Source: Methylobacterium sp. WL119 (GTDB taxonomy: Bacteria; Pseudomonadota; Alphaproteobacteria; Rhizobiales; Beijerinckiaceae). From it: DNA of 51,913 nucleotides. Positions 17,285-25,295 of the stretch are shown piece after piece. Where the stretch lies: contig NZ_VRUU01000027.1 of assembly GCF_008039875.1 (NCBI RefSeq), positions 1 through 51,913 on the forward strand. The letters run 5' to 3'. Both the position numbers and the translations under genes were made by a program. Below the pieces are notes generated by a model that saw only the letters and a list, made by a program, of their open reading frames with translations, ran no database searches and had not been told where the DNA came from. How positions within the stretch are numbered: position 1 is the first letter of the stretch; every line of letters begins with the position of its first letter.

Positions 17285-18019
17285 TCAGCCCTTGGTGCGC
17301 AGCATCGAGCGGCCGCCGTCGGCGCCGATGATCTGCCCGGTGATCCAGGCGGCCTCGGCCGAGACGAGGAAGGCGGCGAGCCCTGCGATGTCCTCCGGCG
17401 TGCCGAGGCGCTGCAGGGCATGCATCGCGGCGATGCCCTGGGCCAGGGTGGCGTTGCCGGTGATCGCGGCGGCGAGCGGCGTCCGGGTCAGCGAGGGCGC
17501 CACCACGTTGATGCGCACGTGCGGCGCGAGCTCGGCTGCCAGCGACAGGGCGAGGCCTTCGACCGCCCCCTTCGCCATGGCGACCGAGGCGTGGGCCGGA
17601 AACCCCTGCGCCACCGCGACGGTGGAGAACAGGACGACGCCCGCGCCCGCCTCGCCGGCACCGGCCTTCAGCGTGCCGGCCGCTGCCTGAATCGCGGAAA
17701 AGGCGCCGAGCGCGTTGACCCGGAAATCGGTCTCGGCATCCGTCCGGGTCAGGCGGGCGAGCGGCCGCAGGTTGATGGTGCCGACCGCGTAGACGAGGCC
17801 GGCGAGGCGATCGCCTGCCTCCGCGGTAGCCTGAGCGAAGAAGTCGGGGTCGGCGACGTCGCCGGCCGTCACGGTGGTCTCGCCGAGTTCGGCCGCCGCG
17901 GCTTCGAGCCGGCCGCGGTCGCGCGCCGCGAGGTGGAGGCCGTAGCCGCGGTGGCGCAGCGCCTCCGCCGTCGCCCGGCCGATGCCGCCCGTGCCGCCGT
18001 AGATCAGAACCCGTTGCAT
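17285..18019 (-). CDS. SDR-family protein lacking the catalytic tyrosine
   Basis: A 244-residue Rossmann protein of the short-chain dehydrogenase family. The NAD(P) motif GGTGGIG is at residues 8-14, Asn102 and Ser132 of the usual tetrad are present and Lys150 is in place, but the expected Tyr four residues before the Lys is Val146 (HASVAMAK). It may therefore not work as a classical dehydrogenase. The C-terminus ENDS in ITGQIIGADGG, normal for SDRs. It is the first gene of the operon with the photolyase; the stop is 5 bases before that gene's TTG. Start ATG 18019 has a GGCGAG site. Confidence 0.88.
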   Translation of the reverse strand: MQRVLIYGGTGGIGRATAEALRHRGYGLHLAARDRGRLEAAAAELGETTVTAGDVADPDFFAQATAEAGDRLAGLVYAVGTINLRPLARLTRTDAETDFRVNALGAFSAIQAAAGTLKAGAGEAGAGVVLFSTVAVAQGFPAHASVAMAKGAVEGLALSLAAELAPHVRINVVAPSLTRTPLAAAITGNATLAQGIAAMHALQRLGTPEDIAGLAAFLVSAEAAWITGQIIGADGGRSMLRTKG

Positions 18020-18172
18020 GCTCGCCCCCGTCGCCGCCGAACGCCCCTTGCCGGTGGAGACGGTTCGACAAGATGAAGCTAAGGCGTCGTGGAGGACGGG
18101 GGAGTCGGCCGAGGCCGGCGCGGCCGTTCCACAAGGTCGCATCCCATCGAGACCGCCGGAGAATCCAGGTTC

Positions 18173-19039
18173 ATGAAGTTCGCCTTCGCCGGCATCGATT
18201 TCCTCGGCGGCGTGTTCGAGGGCCTGATCGAGGCCGGCTGGACCCCGATCAAGCTGTTCACCCGCCCCTGCGATGGGCTCTACGATCACAACGACGTGGT
18301 GGTGGCGCGCGCCCGTCAGCTGCGCCTGCCGATCCAGCTCTCGCGGCTGAAGGCCCAGGATCTCGACGCGCTGAACGCCGCCCACGGCCGCGACTGGGCG
18401 CTCGTCGTCGCGGGCTATCCCTGGCTGATCACCGGATGGCGCACCCGCGCGGCCTTCGGCTTGAACATCCACCCCTCGCCGCTGCCGACCGGGCGCGGAC
18501 CCTACCCGCTGTTCCGGGCGGTGGAGGAGGCCTACGAGACCTGGGGCGTCACCGCCCACGTGCTTGCCGAGGAGGGCTTCGACACCGGCGACATCCTCGC
18601 GCAGGACCTGTTCCCGCTCGACGCCCAGGAAGACCACGAGACGCTGCTGGCCAAGTGCCAGATGGCGGCGCGGCGGCTCGCGACCGGGCCGATCGGCCGC
18701 GATCTGCCGGCGCGGTGGCGGCGGCCCGAGCCGCAGGGCGACGGCTCGTACTGGGCGCGCGCGAGCGACGTCGACCGCACCCTCGACTTCCGCGCCGACG
18801 TCGCCGCGATCCTGCGTCGGATCCGCGCTTTCGGATCGATCGAGACGCTGGCGCGGCTCGGCGACGCTCGCGTCTACGTCGCGCAGGCCGGCGGCTGGCG
18901 CGAGGCGCACAAGCATCTGCCCGGCACCGTCGTCCATCGCCACAGGCGCCACGTCGTGGTCGCGGCCCGCGACGGCTACATCCAGATCACGCGGTGGTCG
19001 CCGGTGGGGCTGGCCGAAGCCGGACAGATCGGGCGCTGA
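18173..19039 (+). CDS. Formyltransferase-family protein (methionyl-tRNA formyltransferase-like)
   Basis: The 288-residue protein has a Formyl_trans_N fold: MKFAFAGIDFLGGVFEGL at the start, Asn98 and His100 in NIHPSPLPTGRGP, and Asp137 in GFDTGD, the Asn-His-Asp triad that transfers formyl from 10-formyl-tetrahydrofolate. The C-terminal part may be a shortened Formyl_trans_C. A housekeeping fmt normally sits with def; here it sits with DUF2256, divergent from the SDR/photolyase operon, so the acceptor may be a nucleotide sugar or another amine. ATG 18173 is preceded by a GGAG-type site. Confidence 0.8.
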   Translation: MKFAFAGIDFLGGVFEGLIEAGWTPIKLFTRPCDGLYDHNDVVVARARQLRLPIQLSRLKAQDLDALNAAHGRDWALVVAGYPWLITGWRTRAAFGLNIHPSPLPTGRGPYPLFRAVEEAYETWGVTAHVLAEEGFDTGDILAQDLFPLDAQEDHETLLAKCQMAARRLATGPIGRDLPARWRRPEPQGDGSYWARASDVDRTLDFRADVAAILRRIRAFGSIETLARLGDARVYVAQAGGWREAHKHLPGTVVHRHRRHVVVAARDGYIQITRWSPVGLAEAGQIGR

Positions 19040-19043
19040 CCGG

Positions 19044-19244
19044 ATGTCCAGGCGAAGCGGGGGCGATTCCGCAAACAAGAGTTCGGGCCGGACATCGGGG
19101 AAGATGATCCGCAAGGGCGACCTGCCGACCAAGCTGTGCGCGCAGTGCGGGCGGCCGTTCGCCTGGCGGAAGAAGTGGGAGCGGGTCTGGGACGAGGTCC
19201 GGTTCTGCTCGGATCGCTGCCGAAGCGAGGCGAAGAAGGCCTGA
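19044..19244 (+). CDS. DUF2256 zinc-ribbon-like protein
   Basis: Small 66-residue protein whose C-terminal 45 residues match DUF2256: Cys32/Cys35 (CAQCGRPFAWRKKW) and Cys55/Cys59 (FCSDRC), a likely zinc ribbon. I recall DUF2256 genes lying near photolyase/cryptochrome genes in many bacteria, as here. ATG 19044 is 4 bases after the formyltransferase stop; an internal ATG at 19104 would leave just the conserved domain. Function unknown. Confidence 0.85.
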   Translation: MSRRSGGDSANKSSGRTSGKMIRKGDLPTKLCAQCGRPFAWRKKWERVWDEVRFCSDRCRSEAKKA

Positions 19245-19248
19245 GCCT

Positions 19249-19839
19249 TCAGAGCCGAGCCAGCATCTCCGGCGTGTCGACGTCGAGCGCGGTCCCGGGC
19301 TCTCCCGGAATTTCCAGGACGTCGGCGCGACCCTTCAGCAGCGGCCCGGCGCCGTGATCGCCGGACAGGCTGGCGAGGGCGTCGCCGAGCACGCGCCGAT
19401 CAAGCAGCACCGGGTTGCCGCGGCGCCCCGCGATCGTCGGCACCACGGCACTCGGAGCTGGCTTCGCGGCCCGGTAGGCGGCGGCAAGGCGATCGATCTG
19501 CGCCGGCGTCACCCGCGGCATGTCGCCGAGCAGGATCACCGCCGCATCGGTCTCGGCCGGCAGCGCGGCGAGTCCCGCCCGCAGCGAGGTCGAGAGGCCG
19601 GAACCGAACGCGGCGTTCTCGACGAAGACGAGGTCGAGATCGTGAAGGACCGCGCGCACGGCCACCGCATGGGCCCCGAGCACGACGACGACCGGACGGG
19701 CCCTGGACGCGAGGGCGGCTTCCGCGGCGTGGCGAACCAGCGGCGTCCCGTCTAGCCGCGCGAGCAGCTTCGGTTCGGCACCGAAGCGGGTGCCGCGGCC
19801 GGCGGCGAGCAGGACGGCACCGATTCCGATGTCAGGCAT
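19249..19839 (-). CDS. mocA: MocA-type molybdenum cofactor cytidylyltransferase
   Basis: The 196-residue nucleotidyltransferase has an N-terminal LAAGRGTRFGAEPKLL pyrophosphorylase motif, VENAAFGSGLSTSLRAGL and LLGDMPRVT, typical of MocA/CoxI-associated enzymes that attach CMP to molybdopterin. The product, molybdopterin cytosine dinucleotide, serves xanthine-dehydrogenase or CO-dehydrogenase type hydroxylases. It is the last gene of the set with the MoeA-like and XdhC proteins; its start overlaps the upstream gene by 8 bases. Confidence 0.88.
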   Translation of the reverse strand: MPDIGIGAVLLAAGRGTRFGAEPKLLARLDGTPLVRHAAEAALASRARPVVVVLGAHAVAVRAVLHDLDLVFVENAAFGSGLSTSLRAGLAALPAETDAAVILLGDMPRVTPAQIDRLAAAYRAAKPAPSAVVPTIAGRRGNPVLLDRRVLGDALASLSGDHGAGPLLKGRADVLEIPGEPGTALDVDTPEMLARL

Positions 19840-20857
19840 CGTCGGCGGCGCTCGGTTCGCCCGATCGCGGCTGCGGCCGCGACACGATCTCCATCAGCAG
19901 TCCGCCGACACCGAGCGCGACGATGTCGGCGCGGGTGACGGGCAGGTTCGCGAGCAGGCGGTGCAGCACCCAGTCGAATCCGTTCTCCTTGGGCGAGCGG
20001 GCGCAGCCCGGCGCGCCGATCACCGGAACGTCCCCCAGCGCTCCGAGCAGCAGCAGGTTCCCGGGATCGACCGGCATGCCGAAATGGATCACCGCGCCGC
20101 CCGCAGCCGCGATGCCGGCCGGGATCACGTCGCGGCGGTCGGCGATGGCCGAGGCGCCGAACACGATCGCCAGGTCGGCGCCGTCCTGCGCGGTCGCCGC
20201 GGCCAGCGCCTCGGCGACCGCGCCGGCCGCGTGCGGAACGCGACGGTCGGCAACGATCTCGGCGCCGGTCGGCGCGAGGCGATCCGCGAGGGCGGCCAGG
20301 GTTCGGTCGACGGTGGTCTCCTTCAGGCTCGGCAGCCGCGTCGAGACCACGCCGACCCGGCGGCGGCGATAGGGCGAGACCCGCAACGCGCCGGCCGGCG
20401 CGGCGGCGCACGCATGCGCCAGGACCGTTCCCGGCACCGCGTAGGGGATGATCTTGATCGTCGCGACCATCTCGCCGGCCACCACGGGCCTGAACGGCGG
20501 CAGCGTCGCCGCGGTGATCGCCTCGTCGACGCCGTTGACCGCATCGATGCCGGCTCGATCCACGACCAGAACGCCGGGCCCGACCGCGAAGAGGTTGCAG
20601 CGTCCGGTGAACGGCGGCTCGCACCGCAGGCCGGTCCCGGCGAGGTGCCGCGCCAAGGTCTCGGCGGCCTCGTCCTCGCCGACGTCGCCCGGCTCCAGGG
20701 AAACGGCCACCAGATCGCGCACGCCCTCGGCCGCGAGGCCTGCAATCGTTTCGGGCAAGATCGCCCGGCCCTTGCGCAGGGTCGCGCCGCCGGCCTTGAT
20801 GGTGTGGGCGGCGATGAGGCCCAGCGCGGAGTCGACCGGAACCGGCCCGAACTTCAC
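19832..20857 (-). CDS. Molybdopterin-binding (MoeA/MogA-fold) protein
   Basis: The 341-residue protein has an N-terminal part (VPVDSALGLIAAHTIKAGG, KGRAILPETIAGLAA) and a C-terminal MoCF_biosynth-like domain (IVFGASAIADRRDVIPAGI; PGCARSPKENGFDWVLHRLL). This architecture accompanies XdhC/MocA in maturation clusters and differs from housekeeping MoeA, so I leave it unnamed. GTG 20857 lies in the stop of the XdhC C-terminal gene (GTGA). It probably prepares or inserts the molybdenum cofactor. Confidence 0.82.
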   Translation of the reverse strand: MKFGPVPVDSALGLIAAHTIKAGGATLRKGRAILPETIAGLAAEGVRDLVAVSLEPGDVGEDEAAETLARHLAGTGLRCEPPFTGRCNLFAVGPGVLVVDRAGIDAVNGVDEAITAATLPPFRPVVAGEMVATIKIIPYAVPGTVLAHACAAAPAGALRVSPYRRRRVGVVSTRLPSLKETTVDRTLAALADRLAPTGAEIVADRRVPHAAGAVAEALAAATAQDGADLAIVFGASAIADRRDVIPAGIAAAGGAVIHFGMPVDPGNLLLLGALGDVPVIGAPGCARSPKENGFDWVLHRLLANLPVTRADIVALGVGGLLMEIVSRPQPRSGEPSAADDA

Positions 20858-21555
20858 GAGGCAGCCTCGCGCGGCGCCCGACGCAGGGCGGCGACGATCT
20901 GCGCCATCACCGACAGCGCGATCTCGGCCGGGCTGACCGCGCCGATGGCGAGCCCGATCGGGGCGCGGACGCGCGCCAGCTGGGCCTCGGAATAGCCGGC
21001 CTCGATCAGCCGGACCGCGCGCGCCGCGTGGGTTTTCCGCGAGCCGAGCGCGCCGATGTAGAAGCACTCCGCCGAGAGCGCGGCCTTCAAAGCCGGATCG
21101 TCGATCTTGGGATCGTGGGTCAGCGCGGCGAGCGCGCAGTAGCGATCCAGCGGCGGCACAGCGCCGCCGAGGGCCGCGTCCGGCCAATCCGCCACCAGCG
21201 CGACGCCCGGAAACCGCTCGGGGCTGGCGAAGGCGGTGCGCGGGTCGATCACCGTCAGCGCAAGATCGAGCGCGGCGGCCATCGGCACCAGGGCCTGGGT
21301 GATGTGCACGGCTCCGACCACGACGAGCCGGACCGGCGGCACCTGGACCGTGAGGAACAGCGTCCGGCCGTCCGCCTCGACGAGGCCGCTCCGGCCTGCG
21401 GCGAGGTGCCGACCGAGCGGTTCGGCGAGGGCGTCGGCGGCGATATCGGCCTCCCGCACCAGGCGCTGCCCGCCGTCGGCGATGTCGGTGACGAGAATCG
21501 CGGCGCGGCGGGCGGCGCGCTCGGCGTTGAGGCCTTCGAGGATGTCGGCGCGCAT
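20854..21555 (-). CDS. XdhC/CoxI family protein, C-terminal Rossmann part
   Basis: The 233-residue protein contains the XdhC Rossmann domain: LVVVGAVHITQALVPMAAAL (about residues 77-96), then HDPKIDDPALKAAL, FYIGALGSRKTHAAR and APIGLAIGAVSPAEIALSVMAQI. In XdhC this domain binds molybdopterin and hands it to the apo-hydroxylase, often after sulfuration. The N-terminal XdhC_CoxI domain is a separate gene just upstream, one base away. Start ATG 21555. Confidence 0.88.
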   Translation of the reverse strand: MRADILEGLNAERAARRAAILVTDIADGGQRLVREADIAADALAEPLGRHLAAGRSGLVEADGRTLFLTVQVPPVRLVVVGAVHITQALVPMAAALDLALTVIDPRTAFASPERFPGVALVADWPDAALGGAVPPLDRYCALAALTHDPKIDDPALKAALSAECFYIGALGSRKTHAARAVRLIEAGYSEAQLARVRAPIGLAIGAVSPAEIALSVMAQIVAALRRAPREAAS

Positions 21556-21556
21556 G

Positions 21557-21880
21557 TCAGTCGATCCGCTCGACGAAGATTCGGATGCGGCCGCCGCAGG
21601 AGAGCCCGACCCGCCACGCGGTCTCGTCGGCGACGCCGAACTCGATCACCCGCGGCTTGCCGTCGGCGATGGCGTCGGCGGCTTCCGTGATGACGGCGCC
21701 CTCGACGCAACCGCCGGAGACCGAACCGAGAAAGTTGCCCTCGCCGTCGACGACGAGGTGGCTGCCGACCGGACGCGGCGCCGATCCCCAGGTCTCGATC
21801 ACGGTCGCGAGCGCCACGTCGCGGCCGTCGCGTCGCCAGGACGCGGCGATGTTCAGGATGTCGGCTTCGGTCGAGATCAT
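21557..21880 (-). CDS. XdhC/CoxI family protein, N-terminal part
   Basis: The 107-residue protein equals the N-terminal XdhC_CoxI domain: ATVIETWGSAPRPVGSHLVV, the SVSGGCVEGAV motif and LSCGGRIRIFVE. With the next gene it makes a complete split XdhC. It is the first gene of the maturation operon. No molybdenum hydroxylase structural genes (large, FAD or FeS subunits) lie within the window, so the client enzyme is encoded elsewhere. Confidence 0.88.
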   Translation of the reverse strand: MISTEADILNIAASWRRDGRDVALATVIETWGSAPRPVGSHLVVDGEGNFLGSVSGGCVEGAVITEAADAIADGKPRVIEFGVADETAWRVGLSCGGRIRIFVERID

Positions 21881-22063
21881 CGGCGTGCCTCGAAGGCCGC
21901 GCGCGCCGGCCTCAGGATGCGGGAGCCCGGTCGCGGGCCGAGAGGTTCAGGTATGGCATCGTGGGCGGGGCGCAAGGCGCGCGCAGCGGCGGTGTTGCAC
22001 AGAACGCATGACGACCGACTTCACGCGTCGGTGCAAACGCCGGCCGTCGCCGCGTCGAAGCGC

Positions 22064-22930
22064 TCAGCGCCCGCTGCGCCGGGTCGCCACGGTGGCGAGC
22101 GCGGCCAGGTCCTTGTCGCCGTCGCCGTGCGCGATCGCGTCGATGAGGTTGTCCCGCAGGACGCTCGCGAACGGCATCGGCACGTTCACCGCCGCCGCGG
22201 CGCCGAGGGCGAGGCCGATATCCTTGGCGCCGAGGCGGAGGCCGAAGCCCGGCGGCTCGTAGCGGTTCGCGGCGATCGACGCGCCGTAGCCCTTGTAGAC
22301 CGGCGAGGCGAACAGCGTGCCGGTGAGCATGTCCAGAAGGTCGGCGCCGGCCACCCCATGACCTTCGGCGAAGGCGGCGGCCTCGCCCATCGCCTCGATC
22401 GCCGAGACCAGCATGAAGTTGCCGGCGAGCTTCACGGCATTGGCCTGATGCGGCTCGGTGCCGAAGCGCCACGTCTTCATGCCCATCGCGTCGAGGAGCG
22501 GGGCTGCGCGGTCGATCGCGCCGGCATCGCCCGCGGCGATGATATTGAGGGCGCCCGCTGCGGCCGCGTCCGGCCGCCCGAACACAGGGGCGCCGACATA
22601 GGCGATGCCGGCGCGCGCATGGATCGCGGCCAGTTCCTGCGCCAAGGCGACGGAGATCGTGCTCATCGACAGGTGGATCGCCGGCCGGCCTGCGCTGTCG
22701 AGCAGCCCGCCCTCGACGATGACGGAGCGCAGCGCTGCGTCGTCCGACAGCATGGTGATCGCCGCGTCGCCCGCGAACGCCTCGGCCGCGCTCGCCACCG
22801 GCGTCGCGCCGGAGATCCCGTGCGCAGCATCCGGGGTCCGGTTCCAGACGCGGACGGTGTGCCCGGCCTCGACCAGCTTGGCCGCCATGGCGCACCCCAT
22901 GCGCCCGAGCCCGATGAATCCGACGTCCAT
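22064..22930 (-). CDS. NAD(P)-dependent beta-hydroxyacid dehydrogenase family protein
   Basis: The 288-residue protein has the family N-terminus VGFIGLGRMGCAMAAKL, a Rossmann fold and the helical 6-phosphogluconate-like C-terminal domain with the catalytic-lysine segment NAVKLAGNFM and KDIGLAL. Members reduce or oxidise 3-hydroxyisobutyrate, tartronate semialdehyde, glyoxylate or succinic semialdehyde; I cannot tell which. ATG 22930 follows a GGA(A)G site. It is a separate unit between the XdhC set and the sensor kinase. Confidence 0.85.
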   Translation of the reverse strand: MDVGFIGLGRMGCAMAAKLVEAGHTVRVWNRTPDAAHGISGATPVASAAEAFAGDAAITMLSDDAALRSVIVEGGLLDSAGRPAIHLSMSTISVALAQELAAIHARAGIAYVGAPVFGRPDAAAAGALNIIAAGDAGAIDRAAPLLDAMGMKTWRFGTEPHQANAVKLAGNFMLVSAIEAMGEAAAFAEGHGVAGADLLDMLTGTLFASPVYKGYGASIAANRYEPPGFGLRLGAKDIGLALGAAAAVNVPMPFASVLRDNLIDAIAHGDGDKDLAALATVATRRSGR

Positions 22931-23001
22931 GCGCTTCCTGCCCTCCGATGCCCGCTCGGCCTCAACGCCGATCGCGCCGGTCCGATGCAAGGCTCGGCCG
23001 T

Positions 23002-24387
23002 TCATTCCGCCGCGGCGGCGATCCGGGTCTCGGCGGGTTCGGCCGGGATCGCGGCGGCCAGCGGCAGCTCGATCGCGGCGGAGAGGCCGCCTTCCGGGCG
23101 ATTCGTCAGGGTGAGCCAGCCGTCATGCGCTTCGACGATGGCGAGGACGATCGACAGCCCGAGGCCGAAGCCGCTCGCGTCGTTGAGATTGCGGGCCCGG
23201 TCGCCGCGAACGAACGGCTGCAGCATCGCGTCGCGCTCGGCTTCGGGAATGCCGGGGCCGGTGTCGCCGACCACGATGCGGACGCCCCGCGGCGTCTGCT
23301 CCATCGAGAGGCGCGCGCCGCCGCCGTACTTGACCGCGTTGTCGACGAGGTTGGTGATCGCCCGCTCGAGCTCGTCGGGCTTTCCGCGGACGAGCACGTG
23401 GCGACTCTGCGTGACCACGACGTCGGCGCCGACGTCGCTGAACCCGTCGCAGACCGTCTGCACCACCGAGGCGAGGTCGATCAGCGTCCGCGCGCTCGAC
23501 GCGCCGCCCTGGCCGTCGCGGACGAAGGACAGGGCCGCCTCGACGAGCGCGTTCATCTGGTCGAGATCGCGCAGCGTCATGATGCGGGTGTGGTCGTCGT
23601 CGATGAACTCCGCGCGCAGCCGCAGCCGGGTGATCGGCGTGCGCAGGTCGTGGCTGATCGCGGCCAGCATCTGCGTGCGGTCGTCGATCAGGCGTCGCAC
23701 GCGGTTGCGCATCCGGTCGAGGGCGCGGGAGACCGCGATCACCTCCCGCGGGCCGGCCTCGGGCAGCGCCACGTGGTCGTCCCCGGTGCCGAACGCCTCG
23801 GCGGCGCCCGCGAGCCGCGCCAGGGGCGCCGTCAGCGCCCGCGTCGCCCACACCGAGAGCAGCGCCAGCGTCAGGGCGAGGAAGATCACGGTGAAGATGA
23901 TCGCGCCCTCGTGCGGCGGCCTGAGCGGGTCGTCGGGCAGGCTCGCCTGCAGCCGCGCACCGTTCGGCGTCACGATCCCGAGGCGGAGGTAGCCGTCGGC
24001 GCGCATCTCCGGCCCGCCGATCTCGACCACGGTCAGCGCCCGGCCGAAGCCGTTGCGCAGGCGGCGGACGACCGGGCGGTTGAGGCCTTCGCCCTCGGCA
24101 GCGGTCCCGGTCCAGGGTGCGATCTGAAGGTTCGGCACGCTGCGTGCCGCATTCGCCAGCAGGGCGTCGCGGTCCGGCACGGGAGCGTTGTCGAGGAGGC
24201 GGGCGACGATCGCGAGGCGCCCTGCCGCGACGCCGGGATGGTCGTCCGGCTTCCAGGGCTCGCGCAGGAGCACGAAGGCCGTGGTCGCGACCGCGTGCGC
24301 GACGACGATCGCAGCCACCACGAGCAGAGCGATCTGCCCGGCGACGCTGCGCGGGCGCAGGCGGGTCCGGATCCGGCCGAACCTCAT
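23002..24387 (-). CDS. EnvZ-type sensor histidine kinase
   Basis: Inner-membrane sensor of 461 residues. It has an N-terminal helix (about residues 15-40, GQIALLVVAAIVVAHAVA), a periplasmic loop of about 120 residues, a second helix (IIFTVIFLALTLALLSVW), a HAMP region, the phosphoacceptor box ISHDLRTPITRLR and the ATPase motifs NLVDNAVKYGG, GDTGPGIP and GFGLGLSI. Its ATG overlaps the stop of the response regulator gene (ATGA). The layout resembles EnvZ; the stimulus is unknown and no regulated target is evident nearby. Confidence 0.92.
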   Translation of the reverse strand: MRFGRIRTRLRPRSVAGQIALLVVAAIVVAHAVATTAFVLLREPWKPDDHPGVAAGRLAIVARLLDNAPVPDRDALLANAARSVPNLQIAPWTGTAAEGEGLNRPVVRRLRNGFGRALTVVEIGGPEMRADGYLRLGIVTPNGARLQASLPDDPLRPPHEGAIIFTVIFLALTLALLSVWATRALTAPLARLAGAAEAFGTGDDHVALPEAGPREVIAVSRALDRMRNRVRRLIDDRTQMLAAISHDLRTPITRLRLRAEFIDDDHTRIMTLRDLDQMNALVEAALSFVRDGQGGASSARTLIDLASVVQTVCDGFSDVGADVVVTQSRHVLVRGKPDELERAITNLVDNAVKYGGGARLSMEQTPRGVRIVVGDTGPGIPEAERDAMLQPFVRGDRARNLNDASGFGLGLSIVLAIVEAHDGWLTLTNRPEGGLSAAIELPLAAAIPAEPAETRIAAAAE

Positions 24388-25103
24388 GAGCGCGTCACCT
24401 CCGGCGTGAACAGGTAGCCGCCCGAGCGGATCGTGCGGATGATCTCGGGGTTGCGCGAATCGCGCTCGATCTTCTGGCGGATCCGGCTCACGAGCACGTC
24501 GATGCTGCGCTCGAACGGGCCGGCGCTGCGCCCCTGGGTCAGGTCGAGGAGCTGGTCGCGCGAGAGCACGCGGCCCGGGCGCAGGCACAGGGCGTGGAGC
24601 AGGTCGAACTCCGCGCCGGTGATCGAGATGCGCGCGCCCTCCGCGCTCAGCACCTGCCGCAGCGAGACGTCGAGCGTCCAGCCGACGAAGTGCATCCGGC
24701 GCGCGCCCTCCTCCCCCGCCACCTCGTTGCCGGTGCGGCGCAGGACGGCGCGGATGCGGGCCAGCAACTCGCGCGGGTTGAACGGCTTGGCGAGATAGTC
24801 GTCGGCGCCGATCTCGAGGCCGACGATGCGGTCGATCTCCTCGGCCTTGGCGGTGAGCATCAGGATCGGGATCGCCGAGCTCGCGCGCAGGCGCCGGCAC
24901 AGGCTGAGGCCGTCCTCGCCCGGCAGCATCAGGTCGAGGACGATGAGGTCGACCCGGCCGTCGGCCAGCGCCCGATCCATCTCCGCGCCGTCGCCGGCGA
25001 GGGTGACGCGGCAGGCGTTGCCGCGGAGGTAGCGCGCGACCAGGTTCGCGATCTCGCGGTCGTCCTCGACGATCAGGATATGCGGGCTGGCGGGCGCGTT
25101 CAT
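24384..25103 (-). CDS. OmpR-family response regulator
   Basis: The 239-residue protein has a receiver domain (ILIVEDD, phospho-Asp in LIVLDLMLPGEDG, switch residues MLTAKAEE, Lys in LAKPF) and a winged-helix output domain (TGAEFDLLHALCL, RSIDVLVSRIRQKIE, GGYLF). Start ATG 25103 is at the conserved N-terminus; the ribosome site is weak. The frame stays open to 25250, but that part is non-conserved. It is the first gene of the two-component operon. Confidence 0.93.
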   Translation of the reverse strand: MNAPASPHILIVEDDREIANLVARYLRGNACRVTLAGDGAEMDRALADGRVDLIVLDLMLPGEDGLSLCRRLRASSAIPILMLTAKAEEIDRIVGLEIGADDYLAKPFNPRELLARIRAVLRRTGNEVAGEEGARRMHFVGWTLDVSLRQVLSAEGARISITGAEFDLLHALCLRPGRVLSRDQLLDLTQGRSAGPFERSIDVLVSRIRQKIERDSRNPEIIRTIRSGGYLFTPEVTRS

Positions 25104-25295
25104 CGGCGGTCGTCTTCGGTCGCGTCCCGACGGGACTTCGCGGCTCCTTATGGCCCGAGACGCGCGACAATCGAAGATGGGGGGCGGCGGCAAATTTGTA
25201 ACGGCGTGTTTCCCATGCGCGCTTCGGTGTGCGGCATCTCGAAGACGCAAGACGTTGCGTCCGCGAAACCACGCGACAGCTTGCGGCGACGGTGA

